64,000 nucleotides of DNA from positions 21,769-85,768 of the forward strand of contig OENT01000685.1 of the NCBI GenBank assembly GCA_900239685.1. The letters are read 5' to 3'. Below are positions 34,126 to 48,022 of the stretch, piece after piece; within the stretch, counting starts at the first letter, position 1, and each line of letters begins with the position of its first letter. This DNA comes from Rotaria macrura (lineage: Eukaryota > Rotifera > Eurotatoria > Philodinida > Philodinidae). The position numbers and the translations under genes are program-made. The notes below the pieces were generated by a model. The model had not been told where the DNA came from. It saw nothing but the letters and a program-made list of their open reading frames with translations, and searched no databases.

Positions 34126-37100
34126 TTAATTCGTATCTTTTTTTTGTGATCTTTTCTCAGTATACTCTCGTGTGTCCGTTGTTCGGGTCGTTGTTACTGT
34201 TTGCTCTTGATCATTTTCTCTGATATTTGTAATTATTTCAACAGGAATGTTGATTTCTTCTTGTATGACACTCATATTTGATGTATGAGATTGATTAGCA
34301 GACGCAAGAGCCGTTTGAATCATTTTATCTAAGGCTAAACGATAGACATCAACATTATTTATTTGACCACCAATGTTTGCTGCTGTTAGATTAAGATGCT
34401 TGAAAAATTCGGCAGTGATTTCTTCTGTCAATCTAGTTTCGTCTAGAAGAAAAAGAAAAATTTTCTTTTATTACAGTAATTTTTGGAAATATAAATAAAT
34501 GAAAGCATCAGTGACGCTATAGTTCTTCAACAGATATGTTCAGCGTTGAATTTCATGCATGACATCATTTGCCTTCGTTCAATAGATGACACGAATATGA
34601 CATCGTTGGAAGTCATGCGAAAATCAAATGCTCTGTCGTACTCATCATCAATTGAGAGATTATTATACAAAAGCTATCAAACTTATCTAAATTTGATCAG
34701 ACATTTTCTATTGAAATGAATGAGAAACGTAGTGAAGATTTCATTTCGTATGATAATAATATATTCAACTTATCTCGACTAATCATTTACTATGTTCATT
34801 TGGAAATATGTCAAGACCGAACCGTTTGATTTCACCATTGTTTCTGATATCGATGAGTGTCAATGTTGATCATTATCACAGATAAGTGTTGCATTCAGTC
34901 TCAATTGAAATAATCATTTTTTGCAATTATCCAGTCATGACGACCGCGTATCTAAACGTCTTGGTACATTTGTAGTTCTCATCAATGATAAATGAGAGAA
35001 TATTCATCGGGAAAAAAACTCTAACTACTGATTATGTTGAGTTATTTCACTTCAAAAATCTTTCAAGTGTATTGTCTATTCTAATCAAGATCTGTAGAGT
35101 TCTTCTCGGTTATAAGAGTTACTATAGTCAAAAATAAAACAATCAAATTATGATTAAGTTGTACTTGGCTGAAATCTCTCCTATTCTCAAGCGTATATAG
35201 ATTAGGAAAATTTTCTTACTAGCTTCAATAACATGTTCAATTTGAATAATTTGATATTTATTTATATGTTCAGTTTCAGTATGATCTTGTTCTTGTTGAA
35301 TAAAGAATTCTAAATGTTTTAATTTTCTTGGTACGATTTTACATAAATATTTCTTTTCAAATATATCAGTCTGTCCGTAAAACCATTTTCTACTTGTTTG
35401 ATTAAAAGGTTCAATTAAACTTTCCAAAATTTCTATTTGTTCATAAAAATTTTCTTTTAAATATCTTTCTTCACCAATATAAGTAACTAAATTCGGTTGT
35501 TTGGATAGAAGATGTAATAATTGAAATGCTTCATCTTTAAACATTAAAACAAGTGGTATATGTACATTATTATTTCCATCACCTGTCATTGAAAATATGC
35601 CACCATTAGGTGATTTTAATGATGTATTATGATCAATAACAATTCCTCCAATAGAATGCACTAATTGTAATTGACGAGCTTTTTCAATAAACATACAATC
35701 ACCACGACGAACAATACCGATACGTGTATGATGATGATGCGGATAGAATAAATGTGAACAAGCAGAAAACGGTTCAGAAATATACAGTTGAGCAAACATC
35801 TAAAACAACAATGGTGAATATTTTAAAAATATGGAATATAATATTTTTCTTTTCAAGTTTAATTATTTACTCCTGAATGTCCATATAGTTGTTTACCAAA
35901 TTGTGCGGGAGCAACAGTAAAACTAACCAATTTAGTTAACGGTGGAACTACTAATGGAATAATACTCAAGGGTATGTGAAGTTTGCTGTCCGATGATGAT
36001 TGACCCTTTCCATTGATATTTTTCATATAATCCATCATTTCTTGTATGAAAACAAGACCATCATCAGCATCTTCGTTCGATGCAGCATTTGCTGAATTAT
36101 GAATTAATTGAATACCTTCATGAAATAGTCCATGAGAAATAACTAGATAAAAAAAAAAAAACTTGATTGGCTTACGGCCATCGGACATTGTTTGAATTTG
36201 AATACCCATTTGTGACAATTGTGCTACGTGTTGAGGATCGCCAGCAGAAAATTCCGAAGCTGTCACACGATTTCGTGATCGTCTGTAAAACAAAACGAAA
36301 AATATATTCATATTATTCTTTAACTATCCGATCATCGAAATGATACTCTTGAGAAATGATCGTATCAACAATATTTATTTGGAAATTAAATAACATATGT
36401 GAAAAGTAGTTTTCCGAAATATCAATCAAGAAAATGATAAATATCTTCCGAAAACTATGGACAAACTACTAGAAGGATAATGATTGCCCTCGGGGTAGTT
36501 TCAAAAGTTATTGTCACTAAAGACATATAAATATATATACGATAGTATGAAGTAATACTTATAGTAGTAGAGTGTATTGGGTCAAAGAATTTTCACACAA
36601 TCTTGTTGATCTTCGAAACAGATGAACGTGACAGAGCGTCGATGAATTATTTTTTAGTCATCCTGTCCCGCCTAGTCTGAGTATAACTCTTCTGTTTCTA
36701 TGTAATATTGGAAAAAACTCAGTGAATTAATACTTTCTTCTTTAATATAAATTATTTAGTTTACTGAGAATATGTTTCAGAACAATACTGGCATTGCAAG
36801 TACAAATCTAAAAACTGCCCATCGAGTAACTCACCTGAGAAAAAGTAAATTGCATACATGTATATATTCGGAGTGTAGATATGGATGTTCTAAAAAATGG
36901 AAAGGTGGTATGTAGAACCTTTCAGATTTCTGAAAGTTTCTGTTTTTTTACTCGGAACAAGAACCTCCGAAAAAAGCTTCTCGATAGTATGTTTTGTGGC
37001 TTGAGCTGTTTCACAGGAGAGCAAGTCTCGAATAAAATCATCTAGAGTTCTAAAAGGTTCTGTAAAACTCTCTTATTTTTTTTCCAGAACATTCGTAATT

Positions 37101-40100
37101 CTGCCCTCTGATGCACTTGCTGGGACGCAGAAAAAAAAACGATCTTGTCCCGTCCCACAGAGCTCCGATAAATGACACCTTATAATAAAATCTAGTCAGA
37201 TATCTCTTGCTTATTTTACATCTCATGTTTTATGCAAGATAAGTTGATGAACTCATCTCTATGCATAAATATTTCGATCGAAATTTAAAGAATCTGAATC
37301 CTTTTTTTGATATCGTTGAATGGCAAACAACTCTGTTTAAAATCTGCATTATAATGCAATGTACTACATTTAAGTTTCTTCATTAATCATCCTTTTGTCG
37401 TATAAATGATGATCTCTGATATAGGATTGTTCTTAGCTTCTCGAGGATTATTTCATGATTTACAGTACAGAGTTAGTAATCAATGACAAATAAATGCAAG
37501 TATATGAAGTACGTGATAGAAATTCTTTACTTACTCTTTAGGTCTTTTTTCGATTGCAATCGATGATGTTGTTACTGTTTCTGTCATATCTTGATCGCCT
37601 CGGATATTTCGTCGTAATTGTTCTGTGTATTTACGTGATTGAAATAGATCATCATGTACAGGACATTGATTGTTCTTTGCACGTTTTTCATTGAATCGTT
37701 CTGTCAACGAAAGATTTGTTTGTTCATAAATACTTGCTGATAATAATGTTTTCTTATCAAATTCTGCTCTTAATGTATCATTGATTGTAAATAATAATAA
37801 ATCAAGCGGTAGAAGATGTGCTTCAGTCGTAAATAGAAATTGATCTAGATCAATATGATGATGCGGAGTCGAATCAAATAATAAATAAAGATATTTAAAT
37901 GTTTCAGCTAATACAAATGAATCCATACGATCTTCATGTTGACCCGTCGAAACATCTGACAGCGCAGCATATCCACATGGCACACGTGCATGTTTTTCCA
38001 AATTAGTCAATATTGTTCGCCCCACTTCAAGATAATGTGGATCATTAGTAGCCTTAAAAAAAATTAGAAACAAAAATTGAAATCATTCCTAATCGTAACA
38101 CTTAAATATGTAGATAATGATTTCCTTGACAAGAGGATATCATTGAAGTACGAATTCAATCAACGAATACAATCCGATAATGTTTAAAAATGGACTGACA
38201 TTCATATTGATCTTTGCTGCAGATATACGATCGGTCTAGCAACTTGTTTATTCAATCTCGCGTAGCAATCGGCTACCTATTGATAATTTATTATTTTCAG
38301 ATTATACAGAAATAGTTTCAATTGAAACTTAACGATTATTTTTAAATATAATTATCTTTTGTTAATTCCATCGATGTATTCGTCTGGACTCAAGCGATGG
38401 ATGGACGCTTGACTTGTTCTTCCATGTCCCTTGTATTTTAGTGAAATTTATATCTATTGATCATGATGTGATGTGATGTTTCTTTACAAGGATAAAATGG
38501 TTTTGTTTATGTCGATATGAGAACTCGACGTTCGAAATTTTTTCACTCCTATTTGCAACGATTGTAAAACTTAGATTTACGATAATTGTGTTTCTTTCTT
38601 CTGTCTGTAATTCTTAAAAGATACCTTGACTTTGAAGGGATGCTTGATGAAAATATATCGAAGACCAACCTTTACTAAAATACTTCTGTAAAGATTCTAT
38701 CAGTCTCATAAAAATAAAGTATCATAATGAAGGCATTGCATAGCGACGATTTCGGTCTTTCGAAATGGTTCATTCGTGATTATAGACAAAGCCAACATGA
38801 ATACAAATTCAGAAGAAAAACTTTATCTGATTTCCAATGTATACATCAAATTGTTTCATTATTATTATTGTACAAGAAACTTATGCACATAGTGGGATTT
38901 TATGAATTGTCATTTACTGTTAATGCACAATGTGTGAAACAAAGCCCGGTGAATAGTTAAATACCAAACATATTTTGTTTAAAGTATGATTTTTTGAGTA
39001 AAATAGTGCACATGGAATGGGGATCCTAGCTTATATCTTAATGAATTCAACATTTTACAGGACTACTGTTGATCTTGTCTCTAGAAAGACTCTTTGTATT
39101 TTAAAATAAACTTGATAAAAAGTATTGTATGTTACCATTCGTTGACTTTTACGATCAATATGATTCAATAAAAGATGCTCTATAATGAGAGTTGCTTTCA
39201 AAATGGTACTTAGAAGAACTCCTATTTATTTATTTTAAGAGTAACAGTGTGCTCATACATTTAAACCGAAAAAGTTAATCCACAGTGTGGATTCCACACT
39301 GCTCATTTATCTCATCTTGATGAATATTAAAAATTTAACCAATACACATATCCACGGTTGTTATTATGTTCGTTTTCTGTATAGAACTTAATCACAAGGG
39401 AAACTGTTTGAAGACTTACGAGCTCAAAAGATCACTATAACACTATAGAAATATATTGTTGAGATTAGAAATTTTCTTAATCGAACAGAAAAATATTCAT
39501 CAACGTACGTATTCTAGTTAGACAATGATCTCTTCTATTCATACATCCATAAATAAAGTAAACAATTTTATCTGCGAATGACATTCTCCCAATAAGGAAA
39601 CAAAAGAAAAAAGAATTCTATTTACCTTATAAAGAAAATATGTTGACTCAACAAATTCAGGTCTCAATGGATGTGAATTCCAATGTATTCTGTAATCCGT
39701 TGTAAAGGCTTCGGGTAAAAAATTATGTTTTTTTACAACTTGATAAAGCATTTCATGTAATTCAATAGCTGGCTTTAAATCTCCTGTCATAACTTGCAAG
39801 CCAGGCCAAAATGCTAATAGAGCATCCATATGATTTTTTGCTAAACGATACGGCTGATGCATATGTACATTAACCATAGCAACACCTTGCTGAACATAAG
39901 ACATTATCGATGAATAATGTTGCTGAAAACGTGACAAATAATCAGTATTTTTTTCACCTAATAAAACATAGGCTTTAAATAAATATTCATAGTATGAATC
40001 AATCCCAGCACCAATGCCTGATTCACGTACAATCCAATCGCCTGAATGGACATTAAGTATTGTACCCATTAGATTCGATTGACGATGTCGTCTTTCCCAT

Positions 40101-41649
40101 AGATAAGACATAGCACGATCAGCATAGTATTCAAATAAATGATTTCCTGTTAAACGTGACAATGTTGCCCATTCCAATATTAATGTACCAGCACATGCTG
40201 TACATGTAAAACGTTCACGTTCACTTTTCGATAATGTTAAATCAATACCATAACGAAGATTAACACGTGGCAATGGTAAACCACTTGTCGTATTAAACGC
40301 TGGTAATAAACGTAGTCCTAAATCATGCGCTAATACTAATAATTCATCACGATACCAAGATAAACGATATGGATGATGGGCATTGATGTATTTTGCTGAT
40401 ATGTGACCACCGAGAAGGCCTCTAAAGATAACATGATGATAGATTGTTTCTTTTACTTTTTCATTTCAAGTATGTTAACAATTCAAAGAAAGTTTCTTAT
40501 GAATGAGAATTCTAGCATTTCGTTCGAACCATACTCGATCGTCTTAGATAATTTGAGTTTCTACTGCAATTATCTAAGTGAGAATTCATGTGTTCGAATT
40601 ATTCAAAAACCTTAATCTTACTAGCACTATCCGTACTGTAGAAAGAAATCGAATAATTATTAATCAGAAAGAATACACTAATAAAGGATGTTTCGAAGAT
40701 TTTATTCGAATTCACGGCAACTTCAAATACATAACGATTGAAGAAATCTATTTAGATCAAATATCGATAGCATTTAATACATGAAGTATTCATAACATAG
40801 TCATTATCCATCTTTGATTACCTTACTCTTTTTTTTCATAATTCATCAAAGGATAAATAATAAATATAGTACTTAACGCGTAATCACAATTCCTGACCAT
40901 CAACAATCAATAATACAACATGCAAAAAACTTTGAATTATTCGTCTATTTTCGATGATCGGTCCTTATTGATTATGGGTAATTGAGTGAGTGACATGTCC
41001 AAAATCAATCTTGTGAATGACACTCATACGATTTAGTTATACATTACCCAATCATTCGAATATTTGTTTCAAATACAGAAACAATAACATCACGATCAAA
41101 TGAAACATGTTGAATAACTTGACGAACAGCATGCTCAAATTCATCGAACATTCCAAGAACCTAAAAGATAAGTTAAATTGATCAATAATCTATTCGACCT
41201 TTCGTTTTACCGCTAATGTATCCAAACTATCAACAAGTGTCAGAGAAAAACTAAATAGGAAAGAGATATAGGTCGATAGAAAATGGATCAGTTCATGAAA
41301 TCTTTCTTTACTTTCCGAGAGCATCGTCAATATCACCTCGAGATGGCTCCGAACCACGATATCGACCTTTACAACTACACAGCCACACAATAATTCATTA
41401 TCATATCATAAGTGGCATTGTTCTTACCTTAATGGCATTAATTCATCAGCCGGATAAGCATATTTCTAAGATGAAAGCATAGAGAAAATAAGATCGAAAC
41501 ATGGATTCTATGTATCCTACCATATAAGAACCGAATCCATGTTTGAACATATCAATAACTTGTGAACGAAGTGCAGTTTTTTCTTGAGGTAACATACCAA
41601 CAGTTAAGGCCGATAGAAGAAAACTTAATTGCAATATTTTGATAAACAT
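34126..41649 (-). CDS. EDEM3: EDEM3-like ER alpha-mannosidase
   Basis: Eleven exons, in transcript order: 41649-41521, 41465-41428, 41374-41312, 41250-41211, 41160-41048, 40421-39626, 38052-37535, 36282-36176, 36142-35871, 35799-35220, 34442-34126. All junctions are GT-AG and in phase, giving 990 aa (human EDEM3 about 930). A signal peptide covers residues 1-20. The GH47 mannosidase domain (about 35-475) has [71 protein letters not shown] and [11 protein letters not shown] protease-associated (PA) domain follows (about 690-790, [13 protein letters not shown]). The GH47-PA combination marks EDEM3 rather than EDEM1/2. The enzyme trims mannose from misfolded glycoproteins for ER-associated degradation. 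The C-terminus reads KKDTN, not a KDEL-type retrieval signal. Introns range from 28 nt (35843-35870 side uncertain) to 1.6 kb. Confidence 0.93.
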
Positions 41650-42649
41650 ATTATTTGATTGAAACTTGATTAAAATTAAATATATAAATATAAACTAATG
41701 AAGAATATTTTCAACATACGTTATTCATATATTTTATTATTGTAAAAAACAATAGAATCAGTAATATTTATTCATCATAACAATTGTGAAGAATGCAAAT
41801 TTAGACACCACATGTTTTTTGATTATGTATGAAGAAGCACTCTACAAGGAAAAAAGAGATACTAGAGTAAATTGTCCCATAAATATTGATAAAAGAAAAT
41901 CTGAAGTGAGAAGGACCCCAAATTATTTTTACGATTCAAATTCAATGAAAGCATATGAACTAATCCGTTTGCAAATAGAAGCTTTTCAAGAAAGATGTCA
42001 CCTTAAGACAGATGTAGTTGGTTCTTTTCAAAGGCAGTTTTATAAATATGATAGTTGATATACTTGATATACGTATATATTTATGCATAGAATATGAAAC
42101 AAGCTTATCATTGGATATTATACATCCATATTCATTGGTTTTCTCAACCTTTTTGAACAATGACGATAGATTTAGCAATTGCTTTACTGACTACTTATCA
42201 TTCTATCTACAATAAAGCAAACTCAACTTTTACGGTTTAAGCGCTGCATTACTCACTGATTCAGCTATAAGAACCGATACCACAGGACGAAACTGACCAA
42301 TCGGATCCAACGAGATTTGCCATTCGGATTAAGCGTCGTGTGGCTCCGACACGAAATTCTCGTCGACAAATAGTTTCACAAGAAAGTAGAATTACGCTTG
42401 ATTTTATATTGTTTCTGACTGAAACCAATCGAAAATCATTGATAAACTATTGTCACATCATCGCTTCTACGTGTCAATGATCTTCTGTGTGTTCCTACCG
42501 GCTTCAGTACAGTTCGATCATTTCTGGACAACGGAGTTATTGACTCGATGCATGCTGTTTAAATTTATCGCGCGACTCTGGTGTGCCCAGTGCGTATTTG
42601 TAATTAATATCGCTTTAAAAAAACGTATTTATATACAGCGCTTCATAGA
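41650..42649. other. 5' flank of the EDEM3-like gene, no other gene seen
   Basis: AT-rich, with overlapping short frames on both strands (41786-42215) lacking motifs. From about 42240 the base composition becomes more balanced, which may reflect decayed element sequence. Confidence 0.4.
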
Positions 42650-43269
42650 CCAAATGAAAGAATTCGATATCAAATTCAAACGGATTTGACAGGAATTGAC
42701 AAGCCGACAAAGTCCTGTGGGAATCCTGATTTTGAATCCACTAAAGGATCCGCCGGGAGAAACCTATTTTCATTTTTGCGCACGAATCAGCATTTTATCC
42801 CAAAAGATGAAGAAGTAAAACTGTTTCCTGCACGAAATCACCAAAATATCGAAGCAGCGTTCAAGTCGAAACTTGTAAGGACTTTTCCGGTAGATTCCGA
42901 ACAATGTCTCTTCTTTCCGGTGGGAAACGACTGGAAATCACCCGGAAGAAATCCGAAAAATTTTCGGTCGGAATACTGCTTCCATATATTCCTGTGATTT
43001 TCCCGCGTCTGTCATGTCTGCTCCTGCAGTATCATCCAGTGACTGGAGCGATCAATCTGGGTATTATAGTAGAGGCTGATCAGATCATACGATGTGATGC
43101 AATCGGATTCCGATAATAGAATTCAATGAAATTCAATATTAAGGGTTTCGGATGCAGATCACAACCTGAAATCAGATGGAAGTTGGTTGGATATAGAAAT
43201 TTCAATAGAAACATGATTGGTTCCGACAGGGAACCGATCGAAACTAGTTACAGAAATGATTCTCATGGG
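42650..43269. mobile_element. Foldback-family element, CGGAT words, inverted relative of 48023 copy
   Basis: The segment 42700-42770 (TGGGAATC ... GGGAGAAACCTATTTT) matches the reverse complement of 48250-48330. The segment 43068-43115 (ATAGTAGAGG ... GATCATACGATG ... CGGATTCCGATA) matches the reverse complement of 48170-48235. The right end TTCTCATGGG corresponds to that family's terminus; the left end near 42650 is degraded. About 260 bp between the two matching blocks, rich in CCGGAA words, is absent from the other copy and is either a nested insertion or the fuller form. No coding capacity is evident. Confidence 0.6.
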
Positions 43270-43578
43270 AAGATATTTAACTCATATCGCTATCGAGCAG
43301 ATACTTCATAAAATATGGATAATCTCAAACTTCACTTAGGATTGATTTAGAAAGAACAACATCATTTTTCGTTCGCTTCTTGCAACTTTCAGAAGTATAG
43401 AAGAAATTTGTCATGTCGTTTTTTAACTAACGTTGATGAGTGCTAACAAGTTTTATGACAAATACACACTGTCGTTTTCTATAATAGTGCTTTCATGTAA
43501 CACAATTCTCGTTAGGTGTAGTAAGATTCATCGATGAATCAATATAAGTCATTATATTCAGTCGAGTGAACTCTTACA

Positions 43579-43899
43579 CCCATGTCACTAGAACCGATAG
43601 AAGACCGTCGGTTAATTTCGGTTATTTCTGTAACCGTCGATTAACCACGGTTATTTCCTTTGTTCTCAAGGTTTTACAGCGTAAAAACCGATGGTTAACC
43701 GCGGTTAACCTTCCGGTTGACTGAAAAAATATCGTTCCGAACTGCTAACATCTCTGGTCAACCAGGGGGTTAACCGCGGTTAACCATCGGTTTTTACGCT
43801 GTAAAACCTTGAGAACAAAGGAAATAACCGTGGTTAATCGTCGGTTACAGAAATAACCGAAATTAACCGACGGTTTTCGATCGGCTCGAGTGACATGGG
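43579..43899. mobile_element. Foldback element with GGTTAACCG words
   Basis: Ends CCCATGTCACT on the left and AGTGACATGGG on the right, flanked by CA on both sides (43577-43578, 43900-43901). The arms (to about 43700 and from about 43765) are almost perfect inverted copies built of GGTTAACCG/CGGTTA words, including GGTTTTTACGCTGTAAAACC in both. The centre (about 43715-43760) is not symmetric. Non-coding; the minus-strand frame at 43745-44005 is spurious. Confidence 0.8.
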
Positions 43900-44144
43900 C
43901 AATCAGTTTATGTATTGATAGTAAAATGTAAATGCCGAATATTTCAAGTACTGAATGTTTATCTAGAGATGTATTTATACTCGACATACACATTTGTGAA
44001 ATCACAAGGGCATATGAGAACTGATTATCATGAGGATTCGTGTTTACGATTACGACTCAGATTAAAAATAATGGATTCATCCCCTGTTCATATAAATTCA
44101 TTTTCTGCTGATTGTGTTTTCTTTGAGACATCCGATCTATGATA

Positions 44145-44378
44145 CCCAGGTCGAACGATTCAGTCCAAATACGCCCCGTATACGGGCAGTATATCGGGCG
44201 CAGAATTACTGGCGATATCATCATTAAAATAAGCCGTTTTACGGCCGTTTAAAGTGAGAATACGGCTCAGTATTACTGTGCTCCTAACGGCCTCGTATAC
44301 TGGGGCCGTATTGTCACAGTGTACGGCTGTAAAACGGGCTATTTCGATACTGATACGGGGCGTATCGTTCAACCTGAG
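44145..44378. mobile_element. Foldback element with CCGTATACGG words
   Basis: Ends CCCAGGTCGAACGATTC and, inverted, CTCAGGTTGAACGATAC; flanked by TA on both sides (44143-44144, 44379-44380). The 234-bp interior is made of GTATACGG, CGGCCGT and ACGGGGCGTA words in both orientations. Non-coding; the frame at 44160-44372 is a symmetry artefact. The termini are shared with the elements at 47569 and 63893. Confidence 0.8.
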
Positions 44379-44380
44379 TA

Positions 44381-47300
44381 CCTATATGCTTTCATACGTT
44401 CACTTTAAACTGGCTTTATAGTAATTTTCTGAGGTTTTCGATATAAATCGATTCATTCATTTCGGTTTAACGGTGTTTCGGTATAGCTTATTTTTATAAT
44501 TCACATTTTATCTTCGACGAAAACAAGAAGTCTAAGTTTTACATCCAATCTTTGGAGCTCCGACTGTCCTACCCGTTTTACTCACCTCTTCTCGTCATCT
44601 TCAGCGCAGACACAGATCGTAGCATCTAGTTTCCAAGTCATCGAGTATTCTAGTTTATGTGAATTATTCAACTCTACATATAAACTCTTCTAAAAAGTTA
44701 TATTGCTATTATACCAAGAAAAACTCTTGTGAAAACCAAATTTTAAAGATGATCATTCTCACATAGTTCCTTTAGTAATTATTAGAGACAACTGTTGAAA
44801 ACATTGTTCGTTTGAGAGCAAATACGACACAGCAAATAAAAATAAATATCAAAGAAAAACAAGTCATGGGTTCATTGAATTTTCATAAAATACAGTGAGA
44901 TATCTCAGAATATGAGAGCATAGTGAAAATAAGACGACTTCTCTAGAATGTAAATGATTCTTTATTAAAAAAAATTCATCAGTAAGGATTTTTAAATGAA
45001 AAATAAATAGAATCATAGGAAAATATCTACATTACATTGAAAATTAGAAAGGCCTAATGGGGAATATATATATGACACATGTGTTGAAAAGTATCAACTC
45101 ACAACACCATTCTCTTACTGAATAATTTAACGGAATATTGCGATATCAACATGAAATCGACAGCAGTCACGTCTTTTCGTTTATTGTAATAACTTTTTTT
45201 CTGTTATGTTCATCGAGCATGAAGCTTTTATATATTGATCGATGCATTGCTGCTCTTCGCCTTTCAATTCTGTAACATTCAGTAATGTTTGCTCCAATAA
45301 TGACGTGTTTTCGTTCCGATTGATTATAATGGCTTGTGATTATTTGCATATAGTTGTGGACGAACATCGTTACTCTAGTGAATTTAATGAGTTTTAGGTA
45401 TCCAGAAAAATACCGTGTTATCAATACATCAAAGAAACCTTTCCGTATCCAAGTACCTTAAACTGCGTTTTGGAAATTTCTCTCCTGGCTTCAGGATGCC
45501 TCTATAGATATTCAATCGTTTATCTTAATCAAAACTTTTCATGCAACGCCATAGGAACTGAATAAGTACCCAAGTGAGTACCTGGTCATTATCGGCTACT
45601 GAGAAAGCTGATAGCAAAGTACTCATCTGGTCCTATGACATAATGGTAGCAGGGAACTTTGTTTAGTACCTAGCAAAGAATCGCCTAAGTACACGGGGTA
45701 CCATATAAACTCAGCGTATTCATTCACTAGGGTGATATTTTTCAATAAGCTACGAACATTAAAACCTTAAATTTTTTTTCATTCACAACAGTTTTTTCCG
45801 CTTATTATCTTGTGCGTGTAAAACAATCGTAGAAACTTTGGTTAATTATCTGGTACTCACATAAAATGGAACACTTCGTGAAGCAAAACTTCACAGAATA
45901 ACTGATTAAATTTGATGCATTTTTTCTTGAATCTTCATGTCTCCTCCCTCGCTTCTGCGAGGGAATTTAGTTTATAGTTTGATAAGACTCTTTAAAATTG
46001 GTATGTGTCATAATTGAAGGTTATATTTCTGATTTGCCGTGCTTTGCTGCAATCGGTTCCACTATTTTATATCTGGTGGCAAAGGGTGAATGTATTTTCT
46101 TGTCGAAACAATGATATAGCATAAATAGAAATAATTGATGTTCATTTCAAGTAAGGCAGTTTTGTAAAACCTAGTTTCATGAGCATCAATTTAGCCAATA
46201 TTTTGTTGGACTAGATTTCCTGCATTCACGTGGACTTGTTTTAGTGTTGTGATTCGTAGTCAGACAGCTAATACTTCATATTGATGCTTTCATTTTGCCT
46301 TAATTTTGACTAGAAATTAGTTTTGGACATAGTACTTTTGGGTATTACAAATTACTATGATTGAGAATCAACGAAAAATAATGTTCCTGTAAATATAAAT
46401 TTGACTCATGTTACCAGACTAATTGCTCAAAAACTTCGAAAAAGCCAAGCCAATATTTCTTTGATACGCTTTTCAGAGCAGTAGTAGATCGGGCTTCTAA
46501 CCCATGTATCTTTGATAACTTTCTGTTTTTAATTTTAATGCAAAAGAAGTGTTTCCTAACAGGAGTCCCTTTGTCGCTATACGAAAAGATTGATTGAAGA
46601 AGTTTGAATTGCATAATATGTGAGATATGATAGTGATGTGTAATACCATATTGCAACTTTGTATCTGATCCACTCTATAAATCGATGTCAGATGCATTTT
46701 TATTATTTCATGAATACAATGTTCATGTGAAATGAAAACAGATGAAAACAGTCGATATCCTCCATGTATCACTTTGAGGAGCTTCCATATTGTATAATTC
46801 GGTTGCAGATCTTAACTCGAAATGAGAAAATAACACTGAGTATCATATGAAACGTAAAATTAGAAGATTTTTATTAAATTTAGTAGTGAACAAGAAGGCA
46901 TTTTCCTTTGAGTACGCATAGCATGGAAATGGAGCCGGATCGACGAGGATATATTTTCTATAAAGATGAATACTACATGTGGTTGAATACTGAACAAGAA
47001 AAGAAATGAAAGAAAAACAACAGACATATAGTAGAGAATGCATATTGAAAGAAAGAAAAAGATTTATTAATATCGAAGGAAAAGTAGCATGTTTCATGCC
47101 TATGACTAAAGACACCATCCCCTGTTTGTTCTAACCAATGGTACCATGCATTTGTTTTCACATAACTAAAATAGTACACTTAAGTACATATCGACAAGCA
47201 TATATGAACCTCTATAGAAAATATCATCCCGTATATGGCTATCAGCATGCATGATTTTCAAAATATCCTATAAGAAACTGCATTGAACTCCACGTATACG

Positions 47301-47562
47301 TTGATTATGACAGAATCCAATTATCAAATAGTATTTAAACAACGAAATTCGATGTTTCACCATAATTTTTGTCTATCAACTATGAGACGTGGCTTCCATT
47401 TAGACTATACTCATCTTCTTTTTGTAATAGAAGCAAAAATTGAGTGTATGAAAAATCTCTGTGATAATATTACTGAGATTTTCAGCACACATTTATTGAA
47501 TGGGAGATAGACAGTTAGGATAGAAAATGGATAACCATATTTATCATTATAATCAATTTTTC
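44381..47562. other. Spacer between foldback elements
   Basis: No gene recognised in about 3.2 kb. At 45560-45705 the word AGTACC/GGTACC and its relatives recur (for example AAGTACCC, GAGTACCTGG, GGGGTACC), possibly a decayed word-type element without visible ends. A short hairpin CCCTCGCTTCTGCGAGGG lies at about 45947-45964. Frames on the minus strand at 46411-47179 have no motifs. Confidence 0.4.
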
Positions 47563-47568
47563 CAGTCA

Positions 47569-47968
47569 CCCAGGTCGAATCCTCACGATCGTAAACGACC
47601 ATATACGTCTTAATACGGCCACCGTGACCGTATTTTGTCGTATTTCAGCGTAATAAATGGCTCAGTATTACGACCGTATTTCTCCGGATCGTGCACGGTA
47701 AAATACGGTCATCTACGGAAACAAGAAAATTGATGTTTATCATCATCTTGATGAAAACCCAACACTTTGTCGGGCATCGATCGTTTACGGTAAAATACGA
47801 TCTATTACTATGATCGTTTGCGATCGGAAACGACCGTATACCTTCGTATACGACATGGAGAAATACGATCGTAATACTGAACCATGTATTACGACAAAAT
47901 ACGGTCGTGTACGCCATCGTATACGGTCGTAAACGCTCGTTGACGGAGCCCGTAATCGTCGATCTGGG
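47569..47968. mobile_element. Foldback element with CGTATTACG words
   Basis: Ends CCCAGGTCGA and, inverted, CCCAGATCGA. The flanks share CAGTCA (47563-47568, 47969-47974); the two bases next to the element are CA on both sides. The 400-bp interior consists of CGTAATACGG, CCGTATTT, TACGATCGT and similar words in both orientations. Non-coding; the frame at 47645-47917 is spurious. Confidence 0.8.
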
Positions 47969-48022
47969 CAGTCAGAAGGGATGAACGGGTTGTCTCTTGT
48001 ATCACTACATGTTAACTAAATC

